Origin: Dermacoccus abyssi
GTDB taxonomy: Bacteria > Actinomycetota > Actinomycetes > Actinomycetales > Dermatophilaceae
Strand: one strand, 5' to 3'
NCBI RefSeq assembly: GCF_034541975.1
Contig: NZ_JAVYJM010000001.1
DNA length: 64,000 bases
The notes below the pieces were generated by a model that had not been told where the DNA came from, made no database searches, and saw nothing but the letters and a program-made list of their open reading frames with translations. Position numbers and translations under genes: made by a program. Below are positions 17,559-26,732 of the stretch, piece after piece. The stretch's first letter is position 1, and every line of letters starts with the position of its first letter.

Positions 17559-18728
17559 CTAGTCGCCCTTGACGTTGACGATCTGACGCAGCGTGTGCCG
17601 GATCTCGACGAGGTCGGCGGCGTCCGCCATCACCTGGTCAATGTCCTTGTACGCGCCCGGGATCTCGTCGATGAAGGCATCGGTGTCGCGGTACTCGATG
17701 CCCTTCATCGCCTCCCGCAGCTCGTCACCAGTGAAGCGCTTGCGCGCCGCAGAACGGGAGAACGCACGACCCGCACCGTGCGGCGACGAGTTGAGCGAGA
17801 GCGCGTTGCCCTTGCCGACGACCACGTACGACGCCGTACCCATCGAGCCCGGAATGAGACCCGGACGCCCTGCCTCGGCGTTGATCGCGCCCTTCCGTGA
17901 GAGCCACACGTTCTTCCCGAAGTGCTTCTCCTGCTCCGTGTAGTTGTGGTGGCAGTTGATCCGCTCAAGCTCTGTCACCGGCTCGTCCACCCACTCGGCG
18001 TACTGGCGCACGACGCGGTCCATCATTTCCTCGCGGTTGAGGAGCGCGAAGTGCTGCGCCCAGCGCAGTTCACGGATGTAGGCGTCGAACTGCGGCGTTC
18101 CCTCGACGAGGTAGGCGAGGTCACGGTCGGGCAGCAGGATCCAGTTCGTCCGGCAGTACGCCTCGGCCGCCTTGATGTGGTGCTGGGCGATGCGGTTGCC
18201 GACACCTCGCGAACCGGAGTGCAGGAAGAGCCACACCCGGTCCTCCTCGTCGAGCGAGATCTCGATGAAGTGGTTACCGGAACCGAGCGAGCCGAGCTGG
18301 AGCTTCCACTTCTTCGCGTACGCGGCCGGGTCGAACCCGGCCTCTTCGGCCATCGTCTCGAGCTCGTCGATGCGCACCTGCGTGTGCTCTCGGCTGATCT
18401 TGCGGTTGGCCCCACCCGCCGAGAGCGGGATGGCGCGCTCGATCGCCTGACGCACGGACGCACGCTCGGTGGGCAGATCTGCCGCCGTGTGCTGCGTGCG
18501 GACGGCGATCATGCCGCAGCCGATATCGACACCGACGGCGGCCGGGATGATGGCCCCGAGCGTCGGAATGACCGAGCCGACGGTCGCGCCGCGGCCGAGG
18601 TGGGCATCCGGCATGAGGGCCAGGTGCGGGGAGACGAACGGCATCGACGCCGTGGTGACGGCCTGCTCGCGGGTCGAATCCTCGAGGATCGAGGCCCAGT
18701 TGAAGAGGGTCGGGGAAATGCGCTCCAT
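17559..18728 (-). CDS. rtcB: RNA-splicing ligase RtcB
   Basis: A 389-residue GTP- and Mn-dependent RNA ligase joining 2',3'-cyclic phosphate (or 3'-phosphate) and 5'-OH ends. The manganese and GTP-binding residues are in VGVDIGCGM (Cys), GNHFIEI (His), FLHSGSRGVGN (His) and NSSPHGAGRAFSR, which holds the His that becomes guanylylated. Length matches the compact bacterial RtcB1 class. GAGAGAGAA precedes ATG 18728. No rtcA or archease gene is nearby; in bacteria the enzyme acts in RNA repair after damage. Confidence 0.93.
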   Translation of the reverse strand: MERISPTLFNWASILEDSTREQAVTTASMPFVSPHLALMPDAHLGRGATVGSVIPTLGAIIPAAVGVDIGCGMIAVRTQHTAADLPTERASVRQAIERAIPLSAGGANRKISREHTQVRIDELETMAEEAGFDPAAYAKKWKLQLGSLGSGNHFIEISLDEEDRVWLFLHSGSRGVGNRIAQHHIKAAEAYCRTNWILLPDRDLAYLVEGTPQFDAYIRELRWAQHFALLNREEMMDRVVRQYAEWVDEPVTELERINCHHNYTEQEKHFGKNVWLSRKGAINAEAGRPGLIPGSMGTASYVVVGKGNALSLNSSPHGAGRAFSRSAARKRFTGDELREAMKGIEYRDTDAFIDEIPGAYKDIDQVMADAADLVEIRHTLRQIVNVKGD

Positions 18729-18778
18729 TGTTCTCTCTCCTTGCGGTCACCCTGCACCGCAAGGAGTACGGAGCAAGG

Positions 18779-19693
18779 TCAGGTTTCGGGTGCCACCTTC
18801 GTGGCGGTGATCGTGTACGTGGCGGCGAGACGTTCCGGCGCTTCGGCGAGCTGCCATTCGCCGGCGCCGATCTCGACCATCTGGCCGGGCATCGCGTTCC
18901 AGGGGACGCTCTGGTGTTCGGTGAACAAGTCGAGGCGCAGGCCCGCCTTGAGCAGCGCGGTGACGATCTCGCCGAGACCGTGGTTCCACTCGTGCGTGAC
19001 CGTCGCGTTGAACTCGCGCTCGGTCTCGACGTAGGTGCCGCCGTCGTCGAACACGAGTGGCTCGGGCATCTCGAAGTACGGGAATTCGAGCGCTGGGCCG
19101 GTGAACTCTCCGTCCGCGAGGGTGCGCTGACCGGTGGCTGGGTTGTCGCCCAGCGCCCACAGCATCGGGTGTCCCTCGCGGATGAACAGTCGTCCGCCTG
19201 GTCGCAGCAGCTCAGCCACCACGGCGGCCCACCGTTCGACGCTCGGCAGCCAGCACAACGCGCCGATGCCGGTATAGACGAGGTCGAACTGCTGTCGTTC
19301 GAGCGCGGCCGGAGCGTCGTAGACATCGGACTGAACGAACCGGATGTCGCGGTGCCCGGCGCGCTCGGTGATGCTGCGCGCCTGCTCGAGCGACGCCGTC
19401 GAGAAGTCGAGCCCCGTGACGGACGCTGCCCCGAGACGCGCCAACGAGAGCGTGTCCGTGCCGATGTGGCACTGCAGGTGTACGACGTCGAGGCCCGCGA
19501 TCGAGCCGAGACGAGGTCGGTCGAACTCGACGACGCCACTGAGGGCGTCAGGGTTGTCGACGAAGCGCTGGACGGCGTAGTCGGGGCTCGAAGCGTGCGC
19601 GGCGGCGCGCTCGTCCCAGTTGGCCTGATTGTGCGAGCGGGAGTTCTCCCACGTCGCGTCGGCGCTGGGAGAACTCGTGGTGAAGGAGTTCAT
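18779..19693 (-). CDS. SAM-dependent class I methyltransferase
   Basis: A 304-residue methyltransferase. The SAM-binding motifs are visible: VVHLQCHIGTDTLSLARLGA (motif I), VTGLDFSTASLEQAR (acidic loop) and FDLVYTGIGALCWLPSVERW, LLRPGGRLFIREGHPMLWAL. The N-terminal NQANWDERAAAHASSPDY is characteristic of a widespread actinobacterial group. The substrate is unknown. It is 50 bases upstream of rtcB on the same strand and could be cotranscribed. Confidence 0.85.
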   Translation of the reverse strand: MNSFTTSSPSADATWENSRSHNQANWDERAAAHASSPDYAVQRFVDNPDALSGVVEFDRPRLGSIAGLDVVHLQCHIGTDTLSLARLGAASVTGLDFSTASLEQARSITERAGHRDIRFVQSDVYDAPAALERQQFDLVYTGIGALCWLPSVERWAAVVAELLRPGGRLFIREGHPMLWALGDNPATGQRTLADGEFTGPALEFPYFEMPEPLVFDDGGTYVETEREFNATVTHEWNHGLGEIVTALLKAGLRLDLFTEHQSVPWNAMPGQMVEIGAGEWQLAEAPERLAATYTITATKVAPET

Positions 19694-19913
19694 GGATGAG
19701 AGTCTGACGCAGGTGCTCCCGGTGCGCGACCGAATATCCGACGATGTTGCCTCGGAAACGCGGCACGGGTGCCGCGGTCACCGCTCATCATCGAGAAATT
19801 GGAGGAAACCTCCAAAGACGCCCGTCCGACGTTGGCGGTTCTTCGGATGATCCGGCCACACCGCGTGGGATTTCATGGAAGCGACCGCTGCCCCGATCAG
19901 GAAGAGACAGACG

Positions 19914-21395
19914 ATGACGACGCTTCGTGGCATCACCTTCCCCGCGCCCGACACCGCGGAGAGCGCTGACGCCGAGCGCCCCACCACCCCGACCGTTCGG
20001 GGCATCGTCACCGACGCCGTCCGCGGCAGCGACGCGGCCCTCGCCGCACGCGTGGAGGGCGCGAAGAACTGGCGCGAGGCCTACCTCGCCGCGGTTCGCG
20101 ACCTCACGATGACGACGGCCTCCACGCCGCAGGCCGCTGTCGACATCGCCCGCGCGGGGCTCGACTCCGCCTACCGCCGCATGCGCGTCGTCGGGGACGA
20201 CGGCCACGAAACACCACTCGCCGAGTGGGCCTTCGACGACGCCGTCGAAGCGGCTCACGGCACGTACGAGGACCGCACGATCGACGGTCGCAAGCCTCGG
20301 GTCGAGGCGTTGGCGGTGCCCTACAAGGGACGCGATCTCACGGGCCACGACCTCGAGCGTCAGCTCGACACGTGGGTGGCCAAGGGCGTCATCGAGGCCT
20401 CGTGCGCCGAAGCGGTCAAGCGCGTCATCAACCACCCGGAATGGCTGAGCCTGCCCGGTCACGTCCTCGCGAGCGTCGGCGCGGGCGCCGAGATGGGCCC
20501 CACCGACATGCTGTCGCGCTGGGGCGCACGCATCCTCGCCGTGGACATTCCGCGCGTCAGCGAGCGTCTTGCGACGTTCGCCGAGGCCGGGGCGGGCAGC
20601 ATCACCCTGCCCGTCAGGGACGGCGAGGCGGGTGCCGACATCGTGGCCGACCCGGCCGGTGTTGCAGCCTGGTTCGCCGACAACGCCGGCGACGACACGA
20701 TCGTCTTCGGCATGCACGCCTACGCCGACTCGGGCATGCACATCCGCCTCACGCTGGCGGCCGACGCCATCGGCCAGTACCTGCAGCGCATGCGCCCCAC
20801 CACGGTCCTCGCGTACCTCGCCACTCCGACGGACGCCTTCGTCGTGCCGCAGGAGATCGTCGACGCCTCGCGGGGACGCTGGCAGCGCCACGGCAGTCGC
20901 GGAGTCGCGAAGAAGGGGCTACGACTGGCCTCGCGGGGCCAGCTGTTCAGCGAGCCGTACCCCAAGCACTCGCACGTGGCCGACTGCCTCGTCGCGCAGC
21001 AGGGCCCGAACTACGCCGTCGCGAAGCGACTGCAGCGCTGGCGTGCTGTAGCGGCCGAAGCCGACGGCAAGCGCGTGTCGTTCAACGTCGCACCGGCCAC
21101 ACTCACGCGATCGGTGACGAAGAACCCCGTCCTACGTGCGGCGTACGGCGGCGCCCACCACTTCGGCGTCGAGGTCTTCGCGCCCGAGACGAGCCGCGCC
21201 CTCATGGCTGCGCTGCTCGTGCACGACGTCATGCGCGATGACCTGGCGCCCGGCGAGGCGCCGCACCGCGACCACCCGGAGGCACTCTTCAGCGACGGCG
21301 CCGCTCACGGCGGGCTGTGGCGGACGGCGTGGGCCCCGCGTTCCGCGCTCGGCGTGGCCGCCGTACTCGGCCTGCCCAAGGTCGTGCGCCGCTGA
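19914..21395 (+). CDS. Conserved protein of unknown function with a Rossmann-like nucleotide-binding motif
   Basis: A protein of about 493 residues that I do not recognise. The centre has a glycine-rich turn after a hydrophobic strand (LASVGAGAEMGPTDMLSRWG) followed by RILAVDIPR, the layout of a Rossmann fold binding NAD(P) or SAM. A later strand-loop (TTVLAYLATPTDAFVVPQEI) also fits. The C-terminus (AHGGLWRTAWAPRSALGVAA) is distinctive. No signal peptide or membrane helix. ATG 19914 is chosen over 19875 because the earlier residues are low in sense. It is divergent from the methyltransferase and stands alone. Confidence 0.7.
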   Translation: MTTLRGITFPAPDTAESADAERPTTPTVRGIVTDAVRGSDAALAARVEGAKNWREAYLAAVRDLTMTTASTPQAAVDIARAGLDSAYRRMRVVGDDGHETPLAEWAFDDAVEAAHGTYEDRTIDGRKPRVEALAVPYKGRDLTGHDLERQLDTWVAKGVIEASCAEAVKRVINHPEWLSLPGHVLASVGAGAEMGPTDMLSRWGARILAVDIPRVSERLATFAEAGAGSITLPVRDGEAGADIVADPAGVAAWFADNAGDDTIVFGMHAYADSGMHIRLTLAADAIGQYLQRMRPTTVLAYLATPTDAFVVPQEIVDASRGRWQRHGSRGVAKKGLRLASRGQLFSEPYPKHSHVADCLVAQQGPNYAVAKRLQRWRAVAAEADGKRVSFNVAPATLTRSVTKNPVLRAAYGGAHHFGVEVFAPETSRALMAALLVHDVMRDDLAPGEAPHRDHPEALFSDGAAHGGLWRTAWAPRSALGVAAVLGLPKVVRR

Positions 21396-21529
21396 CACAC
21401 GCACCGTCTTCGAGCATCTCGGCCCGACGACGCGCACACGTTTTCCGTTGATCACCTCACGACGTGCAACCCAAACCTTGATCGAGCGTCCTACCCCTGT
21501 CAGGACTGTCGATCAGCTTTGGAGTTCGT

Positions 21530-21931
21530 GTGGCGACCTTCGTTCTTCGTCGTGCCCTCGTGCGCACTTTCGCTCCGGTGAACCTCGTCTCTTCCAGCAC
21601 CCGTACGGCGACTGCAACGGGTGCCGCGAGCCGCACCCCTGAGCGCCCGTTCGTCCCGTCTCTGGCGAGTGAATGGATCGGTGAACAGGCCGAGCACGTG
21701 CGCGTGCCGGTGGAGATCGTCGCCATCACCGACATGGGTCATCGAATTCAGCGTTATCTCGTCCGCCAAATCGGCACTCACAATTTGCTTGAATGGTCAT
21801 CAGCCCGCCGCTACGGATTCCGCGTGGGCGATCGAGTGAAATTGTCCGGCCTCGTACAGGCCCACATCCGTCGTGACGATGTCTGCATCACGTCGCTCCA
21901 CGAGTGCTTCAACCCGCTGAGGATGACCTGA
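21530..21931 (+). CDS. Small OB-fold-like protein, first of a coupled pair
   Basis: A 133-residue protein. The second half (VPVEIVAITDMGHRIQRYLV, RYGFRVGDRVKLSGLVQAHI, VCITSLHECFN) has the strand spacing of an OB fold and resembles the pattern YLV...W.SSAR...GD.V.L.G.V..H found in some phage or plasmid nucleic-acid-binding proteins. Homology is inferred by eye only. GTG 21530 follows TTTGGAG. Its TGA overlaps the ATG of the next gene by one base. Upstream is a basic, disordered-looking N-terminus. Function unknown. Confidence 0.6.
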   Translation: MATFVLRRALVRTFAPVNLVSSSTRTATATGAASRTPERPFVPSLASEWIGEQAEHVRVPVEIVAITDMGHRIQRYLVRQIGTHNLLEWSSARRYGFRVGDRVKLSGLVQAHIRRDDVCITSLHECFNPLRMT

Positions 21932-22323
21932 TGTTCGGCCCCTTGACCCTCTCCCGCGTCTCCGCGCAACGTCGCGGCGCGGCCCGCGACGACCGGTTCG
22001 CCGGGGTCGCTGCCGGCCCGGCCGAGCAGGATTCCACCCGCACGACGTCGTCGGGTTACCTCGGCGAGGTCGGCGAGCCCTTCGAGATCGTCGTACGCGT
22101 TGCCGGCACCACCCCCCGCCACGCGCAGGACGGCCCGGACATCGTGCGCCACTGCTTCCGCACCGTCGACTCGGGTCTCGCCCTGTGCTGCCCGCTGCCG
22201 AACACCCAGCACCTCCGCCTCGGCAGCGTCGTTCGCGTGCGCGGCTCGGTGACGGGGCAGCGCACCCAGGGCATCAACGACGTCACGGAGATCAGCGCCG
22301 AGTCGATCGAACGCATGGGCTGA
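21931..22323 (+). CDS. Small OB-fold-like protein, second of a coupled pair
   Basis: A 130-residue protein starting at ATG 21931 in the stop codon of the previous gene (TGATG). Its C-terminal part, EPFEIVVRVAGTT, HCFRTVDSGLALCCPLPNT, HLRLGSVVRVRGSVTGQ and DVTEISAESIE, mirrors the arrangement in its neighbour, including the G-x-V-x-x-x-G turn. The two are probably diverged paralogues that work together, perhaps binding nucleic acid. This is inference. A hairpin at 22346-22377 ends the pair. Confidence 0.6.
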   Translation: MFGPLTLSRVSAQRRGAARDDRFAGVAAGPAEQDSTRTTSSGYLGEVGEPFEIVVRVAGTTPRHAQDGPDIVRHCFRTVDSGLALCCPLPNTQHLRLGSVVRVRGSVTGQRTQGINDVTEISAESIERMG

Positions 22324-22345
22324 AGCCTGCACGCCTCACCTCGTC

Positions 22346-22377
22346 GGCGCCCTTCGCGATTCGTCGTGGAGGGCGCC
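22346..22377. terminator. Hairpin between the OB-like pair and the converging secreted peptide gene
   Basis: GGCGCCCT (22346-22353) pairs with AGGGCGCC (22370-22377) across a loop that can form a small inner stem. Confidence 0.6.
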
Positions 22378-22390
22378 TCGTGCGTCATCG

Positions 22391-22585
22391 TCAGCGACGC
22401 GCGCCGGGTGTGTTGTCCTCACCGCGAACGGACGGGGCGTTGTCCTCGCCGCGCGCCGTGGGGGCGTTGTCCTCACCGTGCTTCGCGGTGACCGGGTGGC
22501 TCACAGCGTTGGCCGCCCCCGCGGAGAGGGCGACGAAGGATCCGGCGACGAGCATCGAAGCAGCCGCTGCGGTGAGTCGTTTCAT
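22391..22585 (-). CDS. Small secreted peptide with three tandem nine-residue repeats
   Basis: A 64-residue product: a Sec signal peptide (MKRLTAAAASMLVAGSFVAL, with cleavage predicted after AGAANA) and a mature chain of about 37 residues. The chain ends in three consecutive repeats, GEDNAPTAR, GEDNAPSVR and GEDNTPGAR, plus a final Arg. The repeats are 27 bp each (22397-22423, 22424-22450, 22451-22477). ATG 22585 has a GAGGAGAG site. Each repeat is acidic, then Pro, then Arg, so trypsin-like processing would release identical small peptides. I know of no family for it. Confidence 0.7.
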   Translation of the reverse strand: MKRLTAAAASMLVAGSFVALSAGAANAVSHPVTAKHGEDNAPTARGEDNAPSVRGEDNTPGARR

Positions 22586-22793
22586 GGTCTCTCCTCGAAG
22601 AAAGCCGCCACCGTGGTGCGCCGGCGTCCGGGAACGGAGTCTGACCTTCTCACCTCGACAGGAGTGAAATCGAGCGTGCATCGAAAAGTGAACCGAGAAT
22701 TTTTTCGCGGTCCTGCTTTCCGGTCCGTCACCACCTGAACAACACGGCCGAACACCGCGATCCGTCCCAAATTGGACACCTTGGGCTCACGCT

Positions 22794-23522
22794 TCAGACC
22801 GTCGTCAGCTTCCCCCGATCCACCTGACGTTCGGTGGCATGGCGATCCGCCGCTCCAACAGCAAGGTAGGCCGCGAACGCGCACCCGATGCCAAGGAGGC
22901 CACCGAACACGATGTCGCTGAAGTGGTGCATGCCGCGGTAGAGACGTGCGGCGCCCACGCCGAACGGAAAGAGGACGCACAGCGTCTGCACGGTGCGTCG
23001 CAGAGCCGAGTTCTCGATACGCGTCGCGAGCATCGCGAGTGACCAGAACAGCGCGAACGACGCGGCCGTGTGGCCGCTGGGAAAGCTGGAGGTCGGCGGC
23101 GCGTTGTCGAGCCGACCGACCTCGGGGCGCGGTCGGCCGACGAGGTGCGTCACGGGCACGAAGACGCTCGCTTCGAGACTGATGGCGAGCAGCGGCACGA
23201 CGCTCAGCCACCACTTCCGCGTCAGCGCGAGAAGAGCGAGCCCGATGACGATCGCTCCGCCGATCGTGAACCAGGTGTCGTTGACCGTCGAGACGACCTT
23301 CGTCACGGTGTCGAGCACACCGTCACGCTCTGCGGCCACCTTCTGCGAGATGCGCTCTTCGGACGCCACCTCGTGGAACACCGTCATGAGTGCCTTGCCG
23401 ATACCGAACAAGAGCCCGAACATCACGGGCGCAGGAAGAACGGCGCGAAGCAGTACCGATCGCAGCACCTCGCGGACGGTGGGCCGAGCGGCGCACGTGT
23501 TCGCAATGGGCCGATTAGCCAT
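22794..23522 (-). CDS. PAP2 family phosphatase, integral membrane
   Basis: A 242-residue membrane phosphatase. The tripartite PAP2 signature is complete: GRPRP (KxxxxxxRP region), SSFPSGHTAA (PSGH) and YRGMHHFSDIVFGG (SRxxxxxHxxxD form, R..H..D). About five or six membrane helices. Family enzymes remove phosphate from lipid phosphates such as undecaprenyl pyrophosphate. ATG 23522 (AAGGAG site) shares a base with the stop of the upstream PAP2 gene (TGATG), so the two are coupled. Confidence 0.87.
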   Translation of the reverse strand: MANRPIANTCAARPTVREVLRSVLLRAVLPAPVMFGLLFGIGKALMTVFHEVASEERISQKVAAERDGVLDTVTKVVSTVNDTWFTIGGAIVIGLALLALTRKWWLSVVPLLAISLEASVFVPVTHLVGRPRPEVGRLDNAPPTSSFPSGHTAASFALFWSLAMLATRIENSALRRTVQTLCVLFPFGVGAARLYRGMHHFSDIVFGGLLGIGCAFAAYLAVGAADRHATERQVDRGKLTTV

Positions 23523-24217
23523 CACACCGGCTCCTTCGTCGCTCGCGGTCGGTGACTGAAGCCGAGGAACGAGGCCACCGACAACCCGCACCCCAGCAGA
23601 ACGCCGGCCGTCACGTCACTCGGGTAATGGACGCCGAGGAAAACACGGTCGAGGGCCGTGAGCACGGCGATGACGGCGGCGCCCGCGACGAGAAGGGCAC
23701 GCAGCGCGAGCGCCCTTTCGCGCACGAGCGGCCAGATCATGATGAGGCTCGTCGTGAGCATCATGGCGACGTTGAACGCGTGCCCGCTGGGGAAGCTGTA
23801 GCCCGGCGCGTGGGCGACGGGATCGTCGATGAGGGGCCGCGCACGCTCGACGAGGAGCTTCGCCTGGAGGCCGAGGTTCCAGCCGACGAGCATCGTCACG
23901 ACACCCCAGATGGTGCGCCCGCGAAGACGCCGGTGCCACGTCCACAGCGCAATCGGCACGGCCGCGATGTAGACCCGCATCGGGTGGAGCCACCACTGCC
24001 ACGCCTCGAGCGCCGGGAGGAAACCCCGCTCGCGCGTGACGTTCGTGGCTGCGAGGACGGCGCGTTGGTCGGCGTCGACGATGGGCGACCAGTGACGTGT
24101 GACCAGCACGGCTAGGACGACAACGGGCAGGCAGAGCACTGCGGCTGCGAGGGCACCGCGCACGAGGCGGGGCAGGACGACGCGGACGAACCACGCGCCC
24201 GACGTTGCTGGGGACAC
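23522..24217 (-). CDS. PAP2 family phosphatase, integral membrane (second copy)
   Basis: A membrane phosphatase of about 231 residues with the motifs KLLVERARP, YSFPSGHAFNV and DRVFLGVHYPSDVTAG (R..H..D), so the active site is intact. It is diverged from its downstream neighbour and is not a recent duplicate. The start is uncertain: GTG 24217 is the first start near the hydrophobic part, while GTG 24319 would add 34 basic residues; neither has a good ribosome site. The TGA overlaps the next gene's ATG. The divergent glycosyltransferase begins nearby, suggesting a cell-envelope setting. Confidence 0.82.
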   Translation of the reverse strand: MSPATSGAWFVRVVLPRLVRGALAAAVLCLPVVVLAVLVTRHWSPIVDADQRAVLAATNVTRERGFLPALEAWQWWLHPMRVYIAAVPIALWTWHRRLRGRTIWGVVTMLVGWNLGLQAKLLVERARPLIDDPVAHAPGYSFPSGHAFNVAMMLTTSLIMIWPLVRERALALRALLVAGAAVIAVLTALDRVFLGVHYPSDVTAGVLLGCGLSVASFLGFSHRPRATKEPV

Positions 24218-24402
24218 GCCGTCAGGGTACGCGCGGCGCACTGAGACGCCGCCGCGCTCGGTGATTCCTGGCCGCGGACGATTCGGACGAATTCGCCCAC
24301 AGGAATCCCACAGCGCCACCCAGTGACCGGCAAAGAGAGGGCCGGGAGTTTGGTCTCGTCACGGTCGCACTCGGCGGCCGTCGAACGGACCAAGGATCAG
24401 CG

Positions 24403-26709
24403 ATGACGACGACCACCCCAGCGCGGTTGCTGCGGCGCTCACGCAGCGACACCGCGCCTCATGACAAACACCCGACGGGCGGCGCGTCACGCACGGACGC
24501 CGTCACGGGCCAGACCTCGAGCCGTGGGCGCGCGGCCACTCTCCTGCGCGGCAGGCAGGACGACCCAACCTGGGCGCGTCCCGCGCTCTTCGCGCTGCTC
24601 GCGTTCGCTGCGTTCGTCTACCTGTGGGATCTGACGAACTCCGGCTACGCCAACGAGTTCTACGCCGCCGCAGTGAAGTCGGCGACCCAGGACGCGAAGG
24701 CCTGGCTCTTCGGGTCGCTCGATGCGAGCAACGCCATCACGGTCGACAAGCCCCCGGCCTCGCTGTGGGTCATGGGTCTGTCTGCTCGGATCTTCGGGTT
24801 TTCGAGCTTCTCCCTCCTCCTGCCGCAGGCGCTCATGGGCGTCGGCACGGTGGCGCTGACCTACGGCGCGGTGCGTCGGTGGTCGGGGCACGCGACCGGG
24901 CTGTTCGCCGGTCTCCTCGTCACCCTGACGCCGGTTGCGGCGCTCATGTTCCGCTTCGACAACCCCGACGCGATGCTCGTTCTCCTCATGACGGCGGCCG
25001 CCTATGCGGTGGTGCGCGCTGTGGAAACCACACGCGGACGCGTGGCTCTGCGATGGATGCTCGGAGCCGGTCTGCTCATCGGCTTCGCGTTCCTCACCAA
25101 GATGCTCCAGGGCCTGCTCGTGCTGCCCGGCCTCGGCCTGGCCTACCTCGTCGCGGCCCGGTTCTCGCTCAAGCAGCGCCTCGCGCACCTCGTCGTGGGT
25201 CTCGTCGGCGTCGTCGTCGGAGCTGGCTGGCTCGTCGCACTCGTCTCGCTGTGGCCTGCGTCGGCACGCCCGTACATCGGTGGCTCGACGAACAACTCGC
25301 TGTGGGAGCTCGCCCTCGGTTACAACGGCCTCGGCCGCATCCTCGGCGGCGCGGGCAACGGCGGCGGAGGTGGTGGCGGAGGCGGCTTCGGTGGCACCGC
25401 AGGCCTCCTGCGCATGTTCAACAGCCAGTTCGCCGGTGAAATCTCATGGTTGCTGCCGGCCGCTCTCCTGCTGCTCGTCGCCGGTTTCGTCGCTCAAGGA
25501 CGGGCGCCGCGCACCGACCGTGTTCGCGCGTCGCTCATCCTCTGGGGCGGCTGGCTCGTCGTCACGGCGCTGTGCCTGTCGTTCATGCAGGGCACCGTCC
25601 ACTCGTACTACGCGGTGGCGCTCGCGCCTGCGATCGCGGCGTGCGTTGCCATCGGCGGCCGTGAGGCGTGGGCCCGACGTGACTCGTTCGTGTGGCGGCT
25701 CGTCATCGCCGCGGCTGTCGTCGCGACGGCGGCCTGGAGCTTCCAGGTGCTGTCGACGAACGCTGCGTCGTGGATGCGATGGCTCAAGTGGGTGTCGCTG
25801 GTGCTCGCCGTCATCGGGGCGCTGACGTTCGTGGTCGCCGGTGCTCGCCCTGCGCGAATGCGTCGTTTCGCGACGATCGGACTCGTCATCGGCGTGCTCG
25901 GTGGCCTGGGCGGAACGACGGCGTACACGCTCGCGACGATCACGCAGGGTCACACCGGCTCGATGCCGGCGTCCGGCCCGGCTGTGGCTGGCGGCCCCAT
26001 GGGTGGCGGCCCCATGGGTGGCGGCCCGTCGGGCGGCCAGGCCGGCATTCGACCGAGCGGTCAGCAAGGCACCCAGCAGAACGCCCAACAGGGCGGCACG
26101 TCAGGCGGGTCGTCGTCGTCATCGTCGGCGCAAGCACCCACCGGAACGCCGCCGAGCGGGCAGCCGCCGACGGGAACGCCGCCGTCCGGCAGCCCCGGTG
26201 GATCGGCACCAAACGGTGCCGCACCGGGAGCGTCCGGCACGAACGGCCAGTCGTCGTCAGGTTCGACGAACTCCCCCGGGAGCGGGTCCGCGTCGTCGGG
26301 CGGTGCAACGTCGGGATCGGCAACGTCCGGTTCGATGCAGGCTGCTCCCGGCGGCCAGGGCAGCGCGACGAGCAACACGGCCCTCAGCGCCAAGCTCGAC
26401 GCGACGACATCCACGTGGTCCGCTGCGGTCATCGGTGACCAGAGTGCGGCCGGGTACATCCTCGCCTCCGACACCGCGGTGATGTCGATCGGTGGCTGGA
26501 GCGGCAGCGACAACAACGTCACGCTCGCGCAGTTCCAGGAGTACGTGAAGAACGGCGACATCACGTACTTCATCGCCGGAGGCGGCATGGGCGGTGGCCA
26601 GGGTGGCAACGGGTCGGCCGCGCAGATCACGGCCTGGGTCAAGGCGCACTACACGGCGACGACCGTCGGTGGCGTGACGATCTACGACCTGACGAAGGCG
26701 ACGTCGTAA
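24403..26709 (+). CDS. PMT/ArnT-like glycosyltransferase family 39 protein with a long low-complexity insert
   Basis: A 768-residue polytopic membrane glycosyltransferase (about 11-12 helices). The family start is YLWDLTNSGYANEFYAAAV, with a conserved acidic residue in the first loop, then DKPPASLWVMGLSARIFGFS and RFDNPDAMLVLL. Such enzymes transfer sugars from polyprenyl phosphate. Residues about 520-650 are a Gly/Ser/Pro/Gln-rich stretch (repeated GGGPMGGGP, PPSGQPPTGTPP), probably extracellular and disordered, leading to a C-terminal globular domain (AVIGDQSAAGYIL, YFIAGGGMGGGQ) found in this subfamily. A second glycine run occurs near residue 310. The acceptor is unknown. Confidence 0.85.
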   Translation: MTTTTPARLLRRSRSDTAPHDKHPTGGASRTDAVTGQTSSRGRAATLLRGRQDDPTWARPALFALLAFAAFVYLWDLTNSGYANEFYAAAVKSATQDAKAWLFGSLDASNAITVDKPPASLWVMGLSARIFGFSSFSLLLPQALMGVGTVALTYGAVRRWSGHATGLFAGLLVTLTPVAALMFRFDNPDAMLVLLMTAAAYAVVRAVETTRGRVALRWMLGAGLLIGFAFLTKMLQGLLVLPGLGLAYLVAARFSLKQRLAHLVVGLVGVVVGAGWLVALVSLWPASARPYIGGSTNNSLWELALGYNGLGRILGGAGNGGGGGGGGGFGGTAGLLRMFNSQFAGEISWLLPAALLLLVAGFVAQGRAPRTDRVRASLILWGGWLVVTALCLSFMQGTVHSYYAVALAPAIAACVAIGGREAWARRDSFVWRLVIAAAVVATAAWSFQVLSTNAASWMRWLKWVSLVLAVIGALTFVVAGARPARMRRFATIGLVIGVLGGLGGTTAYTLATITQGHTGSMPASGPAVAGGPMGGGPMGGGPSGGQAGIRPSGQQGTQQNAQQGGTSGGSSSSSSAQAPTGTPPSGQPPTGTPPSGSPGGSAPNGAAPGASGTNGQSSSGSTNSPGSGSASSGGATSGSATSGSMQAAPGGQGSATSNTALSAKLDATTSTWSAAVIGDQSAAGYILASDTAVMSIGGWSGSDNNVTLAQFQEYVKNGDITYFIAGGGMGGGQGGNGSAAQITAWVKAHYTATTVGGVTIYDLTKATS

Positions 26710-26732
26710 GCCTCTCCCCCGATCTGGGTACG

